A stretch of DNA of 64,000 bases from Urophycis tenuis (GCA_036785325.1 JAXIVH010000038.1:141501-205500); one strand, 5' to 3'. Shown: positions 33,762 to 47,177, counted from the first letter of the stretch. The notes: a model not told the origin generated them from the letters alone. Numbers and translations: made by a program.

Positions 33762-35884
33762 GTTCGTTAGAGTTATCTCGATGACCCCCCCCACCTCATC
33801 CAACGACTCGGTAGTTGAATAGGGGATCAAAGGCAGTTGCACTCGCCAATATCTAGTCATCCGCAGCTCTCTTTCCCCATATTACCAAGAATGAAGTAAA
33901 ACGAAATGGTTATCTGTCTTGTTGTGATATAACCGCTGATTTGGAGATATAGACTTGTTTTTCCTTTTCCCAAAGGTTTTCTTTGTTCCAAGATGAAGGT
34001 CAATCTAGTTTGAGTGAAGGTACTTCCAATGCATTGGTATATTTACTTATTTGAATAAAGACGAGTCACAGCTGGAGTGAGACTTTTCTTTTCCATTTCT
34101 ATTTTAGTATAAACGTGCTATCGAAATATTAGGACACGTCATCAGTAGTGGACCCTGGGATCATAGGGTGTTTCTGGCCATTGTCACTATACACCCTCAC
34201 CCAAGGGAGGCCCCCCCGAGAGTGATCAATTCTCAAGGTGTGTCGTTTCCGAAATGGAATTGGTATTGGGTTTAAGCTTTTTTAGGAGTGATCATTTGTT
34301 GAGGTAACGTCGAGGTAAGTAAAGGTAAGTAAAACACTTTTTAGGATACATTGTTTTGGTTATGGAGAGGAGGGGGCACATACTTACCCCCTGACCAGCA
34401 CAAACCAGTTGTTAACACCGCTAGGTAGCCCTGGTTTGGCCAATCAGGGCCGGAGCTTGGTTCTTGTCCTCTGTTGGGTCCAGATGAACTAGCAGAAAAC
34501 TGGGGTCACGAAGGACCGAGGCCAGCCGTGACAAAGCACTGCCTCCACGGTCCCCCAATGCAGCTATCCTCAGCGATGGGTGTCCAGACCTAGGAAAGAC
34601 CAAGACCAGCCCCGACCAGCGGTGCCTTCCCAGTCGGTCCCAGGGTAGGAAAGGCCAAGGCCAGCCGCGACTAAGCACTGCCTCCCTGGCCCCTCCAGGA
34701 CCCCATGCCGAACAGCCTGTTAATAACAATTCCTGTGCCCCATACACCGCGCGACTACAGAGATTGTGTAGGAAGTTGACCTTAGAGAAGACTCAATGGC
34801 TTACTTTCCTCACCCAAAACAACAATTTCTTGGGGTAGTCTATTCTCGCCGTAGGTACTTCGGTAATGGGTTTTTTTGTGAAAAGTTTTCCGGATGAAAT
34901 GCATGCTGGGTAATTGTCTTCTTCCTCCAATATGTCAAGTGTAGGTTAAGGTTAGGGTAGATTTAGGGGTAGAGTTAGCAGTTAACCTTAACGTTAGGTT
35001 TGAAGTAAATGGGAGGGGTTGCGGTTAGGGTTAAGGTTAGGGCTGAGGTTAGGGTTAGGTATAAGGTTACGGTTTAGGGTTAAGGTTAGGGTTAAGGTTA
35101 GGGTTACGGTTAGGGCTAAGGTTAGGGCTAAGGTTAGAGTAAGGGTTAGGGTTAGCGTTACGGTTAGGGTAAGGTTAGGGTTAGGGTTAGAGGTTAGGGG
35201 TTAGGGGTTAGGGTTAAGATGAGGGCTGAGGTTAGGGTTAAGGTTAGGGGTTAGGGGTTAGGGTTAAGATGAGGGCTGAGGTTAGGGTTAAGGTTAGGGC
35301 TGAGGTTAGGGTTAGGTTTAAGGTTATGGATAAGGTTAGGGTTGGGGTTACGGCTGAGATTGGGGTTAAGGTTAGGGTTGAGGTTAGGGTTAGTGTTATG
35401 GATAAGGTTAGGTTAAGTGTTAGGGCCAAGGTTAGGGTTAAGGTTATGCTTAAGATTAGGGTTAGGGCTAGAATTAGGGTTAGGGCTAAGGTTAGGGTTA
35501 GGGTTATGGCTGAGGTTAGGGTTAAGGTTAGATTTGAGGTTAGTGTTAAGGTTAGGGCCAAGGTTAGGGTTAGGGTTAAGGTTAGGGTTAGGGCTAAGGT
35601 TAGGGTTAGGGTTATGGCTGAGGCTAGGGTTAGGGCTAAAGTTAGGGCAAAGGTTAGAGTTAGGGTTAGCGTTAGAGTTAGGGTAGGGTTAGTGTTGGAG
35701 GTTAGGGTAGGCTTAGGGTTAGAGTTAGAGTAGGGGTTAGGGTTAGAGTTAGAGTAGGGGTTAGGGTTAGTGTTAAGGCTAAGGTTAGGGGTTGAGGTTA
35801 GTGTTAAGATTAGGGCCAAGGTAAGGGTTAGTGTTAGGGTTGAGTTCGGGTTAGGGCTAAGGTTAGGCCTATGGTTAGGGTTGG
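33762..35884. repeat. Macrosatellite unit U10 (short, lacks block D)
   Basis: A-B-C only, 2.12 kb. The telomere-like array at 34941-35884 ends GGTTAGGGTTGGG and joins block A of U11 directly. A 50-bp tandem duplication lies in the array (GGGTTAAGATGAGG at 35211 and 35261). Confidence 0.95.
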
Positions 35885-38662
35885 GTTCGTTAGAGTTATC
35901 TCGATGACCCCCCCCCACCTCATCCAACGACTCGGTAGTTGAATAGGGGATCAAAGGCAGTTGCACTCGCCAATATCTAGTCATCCGCAGCTCTCTTTTC
36001 CCATATTACCAAGAATGAAGTAAAACGAAATGGTTATCTCTCTTGTTGTGATATAACCGCTGATTTGGAGATATAGACTTGTTTTTCCTTTTCCCAAAGG
36101 TTTTCTTTGTTCCAAGATGGAGGTCAATCTAGTTTGATTGAAGGTACTTCCAATGCATTGGTATATTTACTTATTTGAATAAAGACGAGTCACAGCTGGA
36201 GTGAGACTTTTCTTTTCCATTTCTATTTTAGTATAAACGTGCTATCGAAATATTAGGACACGTCATCAGTAGTGGACCCTGGGATCATAGGGTGTTTCTG
36301 GCCATTGTCACTATACACCCTCACCCAAGGGAGGCCCCCCCGAGAGTGATCAATTCTCAAGGTGTGTCGTTTCCGAAATGGAATTGGTATTGGGTTTAAG
36401 CTTTTTTAGGAGTGATCATTTGTTGAGGTAACGTCGAGGTAAGTAAAGGTAAGTAAAACACTTTTTAGGATACATTGTTTTGGTTATGGAGAGGAGGGGG
36501 CACATACTTACCCCCTGACCAGCACAAACCAGTTGTTAACACCGCTAGGTAGCCCTGGTTTGGCCAATCAGGGCCGGAGCTTGGTTCTTGTCCTCTGTTG
36601 GGTCCAGATGAACTAGCAGAAAACTGGGGTCACGAAGGACCGAGGCCAGCCGTGACAAAGCACTGCCTCCACGGTCCCCCAATGCAGCTATCCTCAGCGA
36701 TGGGTGTCCAGACCTAGGAAAGACCAAGACCAGCCCCGACCAGCGGTGCCTTCCCAGTCGGTCCCAGGGTAGGAAAGGCCAAGGCCAGCCGCGACTAAGC
36801 ACTGCCTCCCTGGCCCCTCCAGGACCCCATGCCGAACAGCCTGTTAATAACAATTCCTGTGCCCCATACACCGCGCGACTACAGAGATTGTGTAGGAAGT
36901 TGACCTTAGAGAAGACTCAATGGCTTACTTTCCTCACCCAAAACAACAATTTCTTGGGGTAGTCTATTCTCGCCGTAGGTACTTCGGTAATGGGTTTTTT
37001 TGTGAAAAGTTTTCCGGATGAAATGCATGCTGGGTAATTGTCTTCTTCCTCCAATATGTCAAGTGTAGGTTAAGGTTAGGGTAGATTTAGGGGTAGAGTT
37101 AGCAGTTAACCTTAACGTTAGGTTTGAAGTAAATGGGAGGGGTTGCGGTTAGGGTTAAGGTTAGGGCTGAGGTTAGGGTTAGGTATAAGGTTACGGTTTA
37201 GGGTTAAGGTTAGGGTTAAGGTTAGGGTTACGGTTAGGGCTAAGGTTAGGGCTAAGGTTAGAGTAAGGGTTAGGGTTAGCGTTACGGTTAGGGTAAGGTT
37301 AGGGTTAGGGTTAGAGGTTAGGGGTTAGGGTTAAGATGAGGGCTGAGGTTAGGGTTAAGGTTAGGGCTGAGGTTAGGGTTAGGTTAAAGGTTAGGGATAA
37401 GGTTAGGGTTGGGGTTACGGCTGAGATTGGGGTTAAGGTTAGGGTTGAGATTAGGGTTAGTGTTATGGATAAGGTTAGGTTAAGTGTTAGGGCCAAGGTT
37501 AGGGTTAAGGTTATGGTTAAGATTAGGGTTAGGGCTAGAATTAGGGTTAGGGCTAAGGTTAGGGTTAGGGTTATGGCTGAGGTTAGGGTTAAGGTTAGGT
37601 TTGAGGTTAGTGTTAAGGTTAGGGCCAAGGTTAGGTTTAGGGTTAAGATTAGGGTTAGGGCTAAGGTTAGGGTTAGGGTTATGGCTGAGGCTAGGGTTAG
37701 GGCTAAAGTTAGGGCAAAGGTTAGAGTTAGGGTTAGCGTTAGAGTTAGGGTAGGGTTAGTGTTGGAGGTTAGGGTAGGCTTAGGGTTAGAGTTAGAGTAG
37801 GGGTTAGGGTTAGAGTTAGAGTAGGGGTTAGGGTTAGTGTTAAGGCTAAGGTTAGGGGTTGAGGTTAGTGTTAAGATTAGGGCCAAGGTAAGGGTTAGTG
37901 TTAGGGTTGAGTTAGGGTTAGGGCTAAGGTTAGGCCTATGGTTAGGGTTGGGGTTGAGGTTATCCCTAGGGTTAGAGTTAGAGCTAGAGATTGAGGAAGG
38001 TAGAGTCAAGGTGAGACAGTCTGTACGGACTGAACTCACCCCCGCCGGATCGGGCTAGTACACTCTATCTCCCCCAACTCCCTCATTTCCATGAGGGAAG
38101 ACAGGGGAGAAGAGATGGGAGGAGTATATATATTTAATATATATTTTTTTAGTAAATAAATACATCGAGAGACTCACAGCTGGAGTGGGTTTTAATCTTT
38201 GTATTCAAGGTTGTTCCTCCTCTTTTGATTCCTCGCTGGTGGTGCGTCGTCTCCACCTAGTGGTCGTTTTGTGAAGAAGAGTTATAGAAATAGAAATAGA
38301 AATACTCTATTGTTCCCAGGTTGGGAAATTGCATTAATAGGTAAGTAATAATAATAATAACAATAATAATAGGTAATTGCAATAGTTGGTAAGGTAATCT
38401 ATATTTAATTTATTTATTTATATTTGTATATTTATTTAGTCTATTTATTTATTCATTTTTGTTTATTTATTTATTTAGATAAAGAGGATCACAGCTGGAG
38501 TGAGTTTTTAGTCTTTGTGTTAAAGGCTGGTTGCCTTCTTTTGATTCTTCAGTGGTGGTCCATCGCCTCCATCTAGTGGTCGTTTTGTGAATAACAGTTG
38601 GTAAGGTAATATAAATGAGTTGTGTAGAGAGCCCGTTCTTTCGATGGCCCTGGCTCGGTTAG
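35885..38662. repeat. Macrosatellite unit U11
   Basis: Full unit; telomere-like array at 37064-37988. The (AAT)n run in D again carries the AAC interruption (near 38360). Block A has AAGATGGAGG in place of AAGATGAAGG, as also in U1 and U13. Confidence 0.95.
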
Positions 38663-40788
38663 GTTCGTTAGAGTTATCTCGATGACCCCCCCCCCCACCT
38701 CATCCAACGACTCGGTAGCTGAATAGGGGATCAAAGGCAGTTGTACTCGCCAATATCTAGTCATCCGCAGCTCTCTTTTCCCATATTACCAAGAATGAAG
38801 TAAAACGAAATGGTTATCTGTCTTGTTGTGATATAACCGCTGATTTGGAGATATAGACTTGTTTTTCCTTTTCCCAAAGGTTTTCTTTGTTCCAAGATGA
38901 AGGTCAATCTAGTTTGATTGAAGGTACTTCCAATGCATTGGTATATTTACTTATTTGAATAAAGACGAGTCACAGCTGGAGTGAGACTTTTCTTTTCCAT
39001 TTCTATTTTAGTATAAACGTGCTATCGAAATATTAGGACACGTCATCAGTAGTGGACCCTGGGATCATAGGGTGTTTCTGGCCATTGTCACTATACACCC
39101 TCACCCAAGGGAGGCCCCCCCGAGAGTGATCAATTCTCAAGGTGTGTCGTTTCCGAAATGGAATTGGTATTGGGTTTAAGCTTTTTTAGGAGTGATCATT
39201 TGTTGAGGTAACGTCGAGGTAAGTAAAGGTAAGTAAAACACTTTTTAGGATACATTGTTTTGGTTATGGAGAGGAGGGGGCACATACTTACCCCCTGACC
39301 AGCACAAACCAGTTGTTAACACCGCTAAGTAGCCCTGGTTTGGCCAATCAGGGCCGGAGCTTGGTTCTTGTCCTCTGTTGGGTCCAGATGAACTAGCAGA
39401 AAACTGGGGTCACGAAGGACCGAGGCCAGCCGTGACAAAGCACTGCCTCCACGGTCCCCCAATGCAGCTATCCTCAGCGATGGGTGTCCAGACCTAGGAA
39501 AGACCAAGACCAGCCCCGACCAGCGGTGCCTTCCCAGTCGGTCCCAGGGTAGGAAAGGCCAAGGCCAGCCGCGACTAAGCACTGCCTCCCTGGCCCCTCC
39601 AGGACCCCATGCCGAACAGCCTGTTAATAACAATTCCTGTGCCCCATACACCGCGCGACTACAGCGATTGTGTAGGGAGTTGACCTTAGAGAAGACTCAA
39701 TGGCTTACTTTCCTCACCCAAAACAACAATTTCTTGGGGTAGTCTATTCTCGCCGTAGGTACTTCGGTAATGGGTTTTTTTGTGAAAAGTTTTCCGGATG
39801 AAATGCATGCTGGGTAATTGTCTTCTTCCTCCAATATGTCAAGTGTAGGTTAAGGTTAGGGTAGATTTAGGGGTAGAGTTAGCAGTTAACCTTAACGTTA
39901 GGTTTGAAGTAAATGGGAGGGGTTGCGGTTAGGGTTGCGGTTAGGGCTGAGGTTAGGGTTAGGTATAAGGTTACGGTTTAGGGTTAAGGTTAGGGTTAAG
40001 GTTAGGGTTACGGTTAGGGCTAAGGTTAGGGCTAAGGTTAGAGTAAGGGTTAAGGTTAGCGTTACGGTTAGGGTAAGGTTAGGGTTAGGGTTAGAGGTTA
40101 GGGGTTAGGGGTTAGGGTTAAGATGAGGGCTGAGGTTAGGGTTAAGGTTAGGGGTTAGGGGTTAGGGTTAAGATGAGGGCTGAGGTTAGGGTTAAGGTTA
40201 GGGCTGAGGTTAGGGTTAGGTTTAAGGTTATGGATAAGGTTAGGGTTGGGGTTACGGCTGAGATTGGGGTTAAGGTTAGGGTTGAGGTTAGGGTTAGTGT
40301 TATGGATAAGGTTAGGTTAAGTGTTAGGGCCAAGGTTAGGGTTAAGGTTATGGTTAAGATTAGGGTTAGGGCTAGAATTAGGGTTAGGGCTAAGGTTAGG
40401 GTTAGGGTTATGGCTGAGGTTAGGGTTAAGGTTAGATTTGAGGTTAGTGTTAAGGTTAGGGCCAAGGTTAGGGTTAGGGTTAAGGTTAGGGTTAGGGCTA
40501 AGGTTAGGGTTAGGGTTATGGCTGAGGCTAGGGTTAGGGCTAAAGTTAGGGCAAAGGTTAGAGTTAGGGTTAGCGTTAGAGTTAGGGTAGGGTTAGTGTT
40601 GGAGGTTAGGGTAGGCTTAGGGTTAGAGTTAGAGTAGGGGTTAGGGTTAGAGTTAGAGTAGGGGTTAGGGTTAGTGTTAAGGCTAAGGTTAGGGGTTGAG
40701 GTTAGTGTTAAGATTAGGGCCAAGGTAAGGGTTAGTGTTAGGGTTGAGTTTGGGTTAGGGCTAAGGTTAGGCCTATGGTTAGGGTTGG
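38663..40788. repeat. Macrosatellite unit U12 (short, lacks block D)
   Basis: Same D-less architecture as U10, with the same 50-bp array duplication (GGGTTAAGATGAGG near 40110 and 40160) and the same direct C-to-A junction; telomere-like array 39844-40788. Corresponding block B points in U10 and U12 are exactly 4904 bp apart. Confidence 0.95.
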
Positions 40789-43543
40789 GTTCGTTAGAGT
40801 TATCTCGATGACCCCCCCCCACCTCATCCAACGACTCGGTAGTTGAATAGGGGATCAAAGGCAGTTGCACTCGCCAATATCTAGTCATCCGCAGCTCTCT
40901 TTTCCCATATTACCAAGAATGAAGTAAAACGAAATGGTTATCTGTCTTGTTGTGATATAACCGCTGATTTGGAGATATAGACTTGTTTTTCCTTTTCCCA
41001 AAGGTTTTCTTTGTTCCAAGATGGAGGTCAATCTAGTTTGATTGAAGGTACTTCCAATGCATTGGTATATTTACTTATTTGAATAAAGACGAGTCACAGC
41101 TGGAGTGAGACTTTTCTTTTCCATTTCTATTTTAGTATAAACGTGCTATCGAAATATTAGGACACGTCATCAGTAGTGGACCCTGGGATCATAGGGTGTT
41201 TCTGGCCATTGTCACTATACACCCTCACCCAAGGGAGGCCCCCCCGAGAGTGATCAATTCTCAAGGTGTGTCGTTTCCGAAATGGAATTGGTATTGGGTT
41301 TAAGCTTTTTTAGGAGTGATCATTTGTTGAGGTAACGTCGAGGTAAGTAAAGGTAAGTAAAACACTTTTTAGGATACATTGTTTTGGTTATGGAGAGGAG
41401 GGGGCACATACTTACCCCCTGACCAGCACAAACCAGTTGTTAACACCGCTAGGTAGCCCTGGTTTGGCCAATCAGGGCCGGAGCTTGGTTCTTGTCCTCT
41501 GTTGGGTCCAGATGAACTAGCAGAAAACTGGGGTCACGAAGGACCGAGGCCAGCCGTGACAAAGCACTGCCTCCACGGTCCCCCAATGCAGCTATCCTCA
41601 GCGATGGGTGTCCAGACCTAGGAAAGACCAAGACCAGCCCCGACCAGCGGTGCCTTCCCAGTCGGTCCCAGGGTAGGAAAGGCCAAGGCCAGCCGCGACT
41701 AAGCACTGCCTCCCTGGCCCCTCCAGGACCCCATGCCGAACAGCCTGTTAATAACAATTCCTGTGCCCCATACACCGCGCGACTACAGAGATTGTGTAGG
41801 AAGTTGACCTTAGAGAAGACTCAATGGCTTACTTTCCTCACCCAAAACAACAATTTCTTGGGGTAGTCTATTCTCGCCGTAGGTACTTCGGTAATGGGTT
41901 TTTTTGTGAAAAGTTTTCCGGATGAAATGCATGCTGGGTAATTGTCTTCTTCCTCCAATATGTCAAGTGTAGGTTAAGGTTAGGGTAGATTTAGGGGTAG
42001 AGTTAGCAGTTAACCTTAACGTTAGGTTTGAAGTAAATGGGAGGGGTTGCGGTTAGGGTTGCGGTTAGGGCTGAGGTTAGGGTTAGGTATAAGGTTACGG
42101 TTTAGGGTTAAGGTTAGGGTTAAGGTTAGGGTTACGGTTAGGGCTAAGGTTAGGGCTAAGGTTAGAGTAAGGGTTAGGGTTAGCGTTACGGTTAGGGTAA
42201 GGTTAGGGTTAGGGTTAGAGGTTAGGGGTTAGGGGTTAGGGTTAAGATGAGGGCTGAGGTTAGGGTTAAGGTTAGGGCTGAGGTTAGGGTTAGGTTTAAG
42301 GTTAGGGATAAGGTTAGGGTTGGGGTTACGGCTGAGATTGGGGTTAAGGTTAGGGTTGAGGTTAGGGTTAGTGTTATGGATAAGGTTAGGTTAAGTGTTA
42401 GGGCCAAGGTTAGGGTTAAGGTTATGGTTAAGATTAGGGTTAGGGCTAGAATTAGGGTTAGGGCTAAGGTTAGGGTTAGGGTTATGGCTGAGGTTAGGGT
42501 TAAGGTTAGGTTTGAGGTTAGTGTTAAGGTTAGGGCCAAGGTTAGGTTTAGGGTTAAGGTTAGGGTTAGGTCTAAGGTTAGGGTTAGGGTTATGGCTGAG
42601 GCTAGGGTTAGGGCTAAAGTTAGGGCAAAGGTTAGAGTTAGGGTTAGCGTTAGAGTTAGGGTAGGGTTAGTGTTGGAGGTTAGGGTAGGCTTAGGGTTAG
42701 AGTTAGAGTAGGGGTTAGGGTTAGAGTTAGAGTAGGGGTTAGGGTTAGTGTTAAGGCTAAGGTTAGGGGTTGAGGTTAGTGTTAAGATTAGGGCCAAGGT
42801 AAGGGTTAGTGTTAGGGTTGAGTTAGGGTTAGGGCTAAGGTTAGGCCTATGGTTAGGGTTGGGGTTGAGGTTATCCCTAGGGTTAGAGTTAGAGCTAGAG
42901 ATTGAGGAAGGTAGAGTCAAGGTGAGACAGTCTGTACGGACTGAACTCACCCCCGCCGGATCGGGCTAGTACACTCTATCTCCCCCAACTCCCTCATTTC
43001 CATGAGGGAAGACAGGGGAGAAGAGATGGGAGGAGTATATATATTTAATATATATTTTTTTAGTAAATAAATACATCGAGAGACTCACAGCTGGAGTGGG
43101 TTTTAATCTTTGTATTCAAGGTTGTTCCTCCTCTTTTGATTCCTCGCTGGTGGTGCGTCGTCTCCACCTAGTGGTCGTTTTGTGAAGAAGAGTTATAGAA
43201 ATAGAAATAGAAATACTCTATTGTTCCCAGGTTGGGAAATTGCATTAATAGGTAAGTAATAATAATAATAATAGGTAATTGCAATAGTTGGTAAGGTAAT
43301 CTATATTTCATTCATTTATTTATATTTGTATATTCATTTTTGTTTATTTATTTATTTAGATAAAGAGGATCACAGCTGGAGTGAGTTTTTAGTCTTTGTG
43401 TTAAAGGCTGGTTGCCTTCTTTTGATTCTTCAGTGGTGGTCCATCGCCTCCATCTAGTGGTCGTTTTGTGAATAACAGTTGGTAAGGTAATATAAATGGG
43501 TTGTGTAGAGAGCCCGTTCTTTCGATGGCCCTGGCTCGGTTAG
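40789..43543. repeat. Macrosatellite unit U13
   Basis: The last full unit; telomere-like array at 41969-42899. The T-rich part of D is about 20 bp shorter (near 43310-43340). GGGTTGCGG at the start of the array is shared with U12. Confidence 0.95.
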
Positions 43544-43638
43544 GTTCGTTAGAGTTATCTCGATGACCCCCCCCCCCACCTCATCCAACGACTCGGTTGT
43601 TGAATAGGGGATCAAAGGCAGTTGCACTCGCCAATATC
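43544..43638. repeat. Truncated macrosatellite unit U14
   Basis: Only the first 95 bp of block A remain. The sequence switches from CTCGCCAATATC to the 214-bp satellite (AAGCTTAG) at 43638/43639 with little or no shared sequence at the break. Confidence 0.93.
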
Positions 43639-44190
43639 AAGCTTAGATTTCCCCGCTTATAATGAGCCCATCCCCAAGCAATTTGGTTGCTCAGAGACAA
43701 AACTGTGTCAGGTTGACTGAAGTCTACCCAGCAGCTAAAAACATACCTTCAACGTTTCAATTAACATCAATCTTTCCTTACAGAACACAAATTAATTAGC
43801 TTAGTATTTCAACGACCCATGAGTCAATATAGTCTAGCCATACGCCGTTGGAAAGCTTAGATTTCCCTGCTTAAAATGAGCCCATCCGCGAGCAGTCTGC
43901 TTGCTCACAGACAAAACTGCGTCAGGTTGACTGAAGTCTACCCAGCAGCTAAAAACATACCTTCAACGTTTCAATTAAGATCAATCTTTCAATAAAGAAC
44001 AGAAATTAATTAGCTTAGTATTTCAACGACCCATGACTCAATATAGTCTTGCCATACGCCGTTGGGAACCTTAGATTTCCCCGCTTAAAATGAGCCCATC
44101 CGCGAGCAGTCTGGTTGCTCACAGACTAAACTGCATCAGGTTGAATGAAGTCTACCCAGCAGCTAAAAACATACCTTCAACTTTTCAATT
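43639..44190. repeat. 214-bp satellite, about 2.6 monomers
   Basis: Starts abruptly at the AAGCTT of a monomer, directly after the truncated unit U14. Orientation is the same as in the left satellite block. It leads into W3 after TTTTCAATT. Confidence 0.95.
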
Positions 44191-44430
44191 CACGCGTTTT
44201 TTTTGTAATACGTGTAGCTATGATAAAGGACACATGTTTTGGCCTGTTTTATTATTCATAGTTGGCTTAACAGTAATAGAATATTATTATATGCTATAAG
44301 TGACCAGACGTCCGAGATCAAAACTGGGAGCATAATCCCCGAGAAGGGGGAAAAAAAGGGTCAGCTATGTTTAAGTATATATATATATGTGTGTGTTTAT
44401 ATAAGTGTGTGTGTGTGTGTATATATGCGC

Positions 44431-44479
<49 letters not shown>

Positions 44480-45163
44480 AATCACTTACTTGGAACGGCA
44501 TGATCCCACATCGCTGTGAAGGGACGGCGTTAACCAGGTGGGCGTGCAACCCCTCGAGAGAGTTGCTGCCTCACCGGCACTTGTACTTGTTCAGCCGGAT
44601 GCAGTTCTTCACAACCACCTTCACAGAGACATACAGCTGTATGCCAGGGGGGTCATGTAACACACAACCTATTGCAAGGTCCTCATTTATGCTGGTGTCA
44701 TTTTGAAATGTTACCATATACAAGTTTGAATGGTTTTGACACACAATGACTGCAGAGACAGCTGCAGGATGGCCCACGAAGCAGGACGGAGGGGGCCTGT
44801 GGCTGTGCGGGGAGGACCAGCGGTATGGGTGCTGCCGACACAGGGGGCGGGCGGGCCACAGGCTGACGCAGCAGGAGGCCTCGGCTGGAGGCGGGTGGGC
44901 GCAGGAGGCTTCGGCCGGGTGGAGGACGACAACGCAGTGGGCTGAACGGGCCGGTTGGTGGGAGTCACAGGCTCTGGCTCATCAACAAATAACCTGGAAA
45001 TATAAAATACACACGTGATCAGTATTGATATTGATATCTTTTATAAGAACACTGTTCATACCGTTTACACTTTTTATACAACTGTTTATACAATGTCCAT
45101 ACTGTTTATTTATTAATGTTTATCACTGAAAAATAAAGGTGACTTGGTATGACTTCTGTGCTA
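44191..45163. repeat. W module copy 3
   Basis: 973 bp with microsatellite at 44376-44477 and exon-like segment at 44490-44993 (504 bp, minus). Differences from the commonest form include GTCATGTAAC (Gln to His in the conserved-looking frame) and ACACAATGACTG. Confidence 0.93.
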
Positions 45164-46865
45164 TTTTCTTTCCACAGCCAACAGAACACACATGAATCAG
45201 CTTATTATTTCGACGACCCATGGGCAAATATAGTCATGCCATACGTCGTTGGAAAGCTTAGATTTCCCCGTTTAAAATGAGCCCATCTCCGAGCAATTTG
45301 GTTGCTCACAGACAAATCTGCGTGAGGTTGACTGAAGTCTACAAAGCAGCTAAAGACATACCTTCAACGTTTCAATTAACATCAATCTTTCCTTACAGAA
45401 CACAAATTAATTAGCTTAGTATTTCAACGACCCTTTAGTGAATATAGTCTTGCCATACGCCGTTAGAAAGCTTAGATTTCACCGCTTAAAATGAGCCCAT
45501 CCTCGAGCAGTCTGGTTGATCACAGACTAAACTGCGTCAGGTTGACTGAAGTCTACCCAGCAGCTAAAAACATACCTTCAACGTTTCAATTAACATCAAT
45601 CTTTCCTTACAGAACACAAATTAATTAGCTTAGTATTTCAACGACCCATGAGTCAATATAGTCTTGCCATACGCCGTTAGAAAGCTTAGATTTCCCCGCT
45701 TAAAATGAGCCCATCCGCGAGCAGTCTGGTTGATCACAGACTAAACTGCGTCAGGTTGAATGAAGTCTACCCAGCAGCTAAAAACATACCTTTAACGTTT
45801 CAATTAACATCAATCTTTCCTTACAGAACACAAATTAATTAGCTTAGTATTTCAACGGCCCTTTGGTGAATATAGTCTTGCCATACGCCGTTTGAAAGCG
45901 TAGATTTCCCCGCTTATAATGAGCCCATCCCCGAGCAATTTGGTTGCTCACAGACAAATCTGCGTCAGGTTGACTGAAGTCTACACAGCAGCTAAAGACA
46001 TACCTTCAACGTTTCAATTAACATCAATCTTTCCTTACAGAACCCAAATTAATTAGCTTAGTATTTCAACGACCCTTTGGTGAATATAGTCTTGCCATAC
46101 GCCGTTGGAAAGCTTAGATTTCCCCACTTATAATGAGCCCATCCCTGAGCAATTTGGTTGCTCACAGACTAAACTGCGTCAGGTTGACTGAAGTCTACCC
46201 AGCAGCTAAAAACATACCTTCAACGTTTCAATTAACATCAATCTTTCCTTACAGAACACAAAATAATTAGCTTAGTATTTCAACGACCCATGAGTCAATA
46301 TAGTCTTTCCATACGCCGTTGGAAAGCTTAGATTTCCCCGCTTAAAATGAGCCCATCCGCGAGCAGTCTGGTTGATCACAGACTAAACTGCGTCAGGTTG
46401 AATGAAGTCTACCCAGCAGCTAAAAACATACTTTTAACGTTTCAATTGACATCAATGTTTCCTTACAGAACACAAATTAATTAGCTTAGTATTTCAACGG
46501 GCCATTGGTGAATATAGTCTTGCCATACGCCGTTGAAAAGCTTAGATTTCCCCGCTTAAAATGAGCCCATCCGCGAGCAGTCTGGTTGATCACAGACTAA
46601 ACTGCGTCAGGTTGACTGAAGTCTACCCAGCAGCTAAAAACATACCTTTAACGTTTCAATTAACATCAATCTTTCCTTACAGAACACAAATTAATTAGCT
46701 TAGTATTTCAAAGGCCCTTTGGTGAATATAGTCTTGCCATACGCCGTTGGGAACCTTAGATTTCCCCGCTTAAAATGAGCCCATCCCCGAGCAATTTGGT
46801 TGCTCACAGACAAAACTGCGTCAGGTTGACTGAAGTCTACCCAGCAGCTAAAAACATACCTTCAA
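45164..46865. repeat. 214-bp satellite, 8 monomers between W3 and W4
   Basis: The monomers are a mix of two main variants: type A with CCGAGCAATTTGGTTGCTCA and type B with CGAGCAGTCTGGTTGATCA. Every monomer contains CTTTCCTTACAG, and most contain the HindIII site AAGCTT. Confidence 0.95.
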
Positions 46866-47123
46866 CTTTTCAATTCACGCGTTTTTTTTGTAACACGTGT
46901 AGCTATGATAAAGGACACATGTTTTGGCCTGTCTTATTATTCATAGTTGGCTTAACAGTAATAGAATATTATTATATGCTATAAGTGACCAGACGTCCGA
47001 GATCAAAACTGGGAGCATAATCCCCGAGAAGGGGGAAAAAAAGGGTCAGCTATGTTTAAGTATATATATATATGTGTGTGTATATATAAGTGTGTGTGTG
47101 TGTGTGTATATATGCGCGTGCGC

Positions 47124-47177
<54 letters not shown>

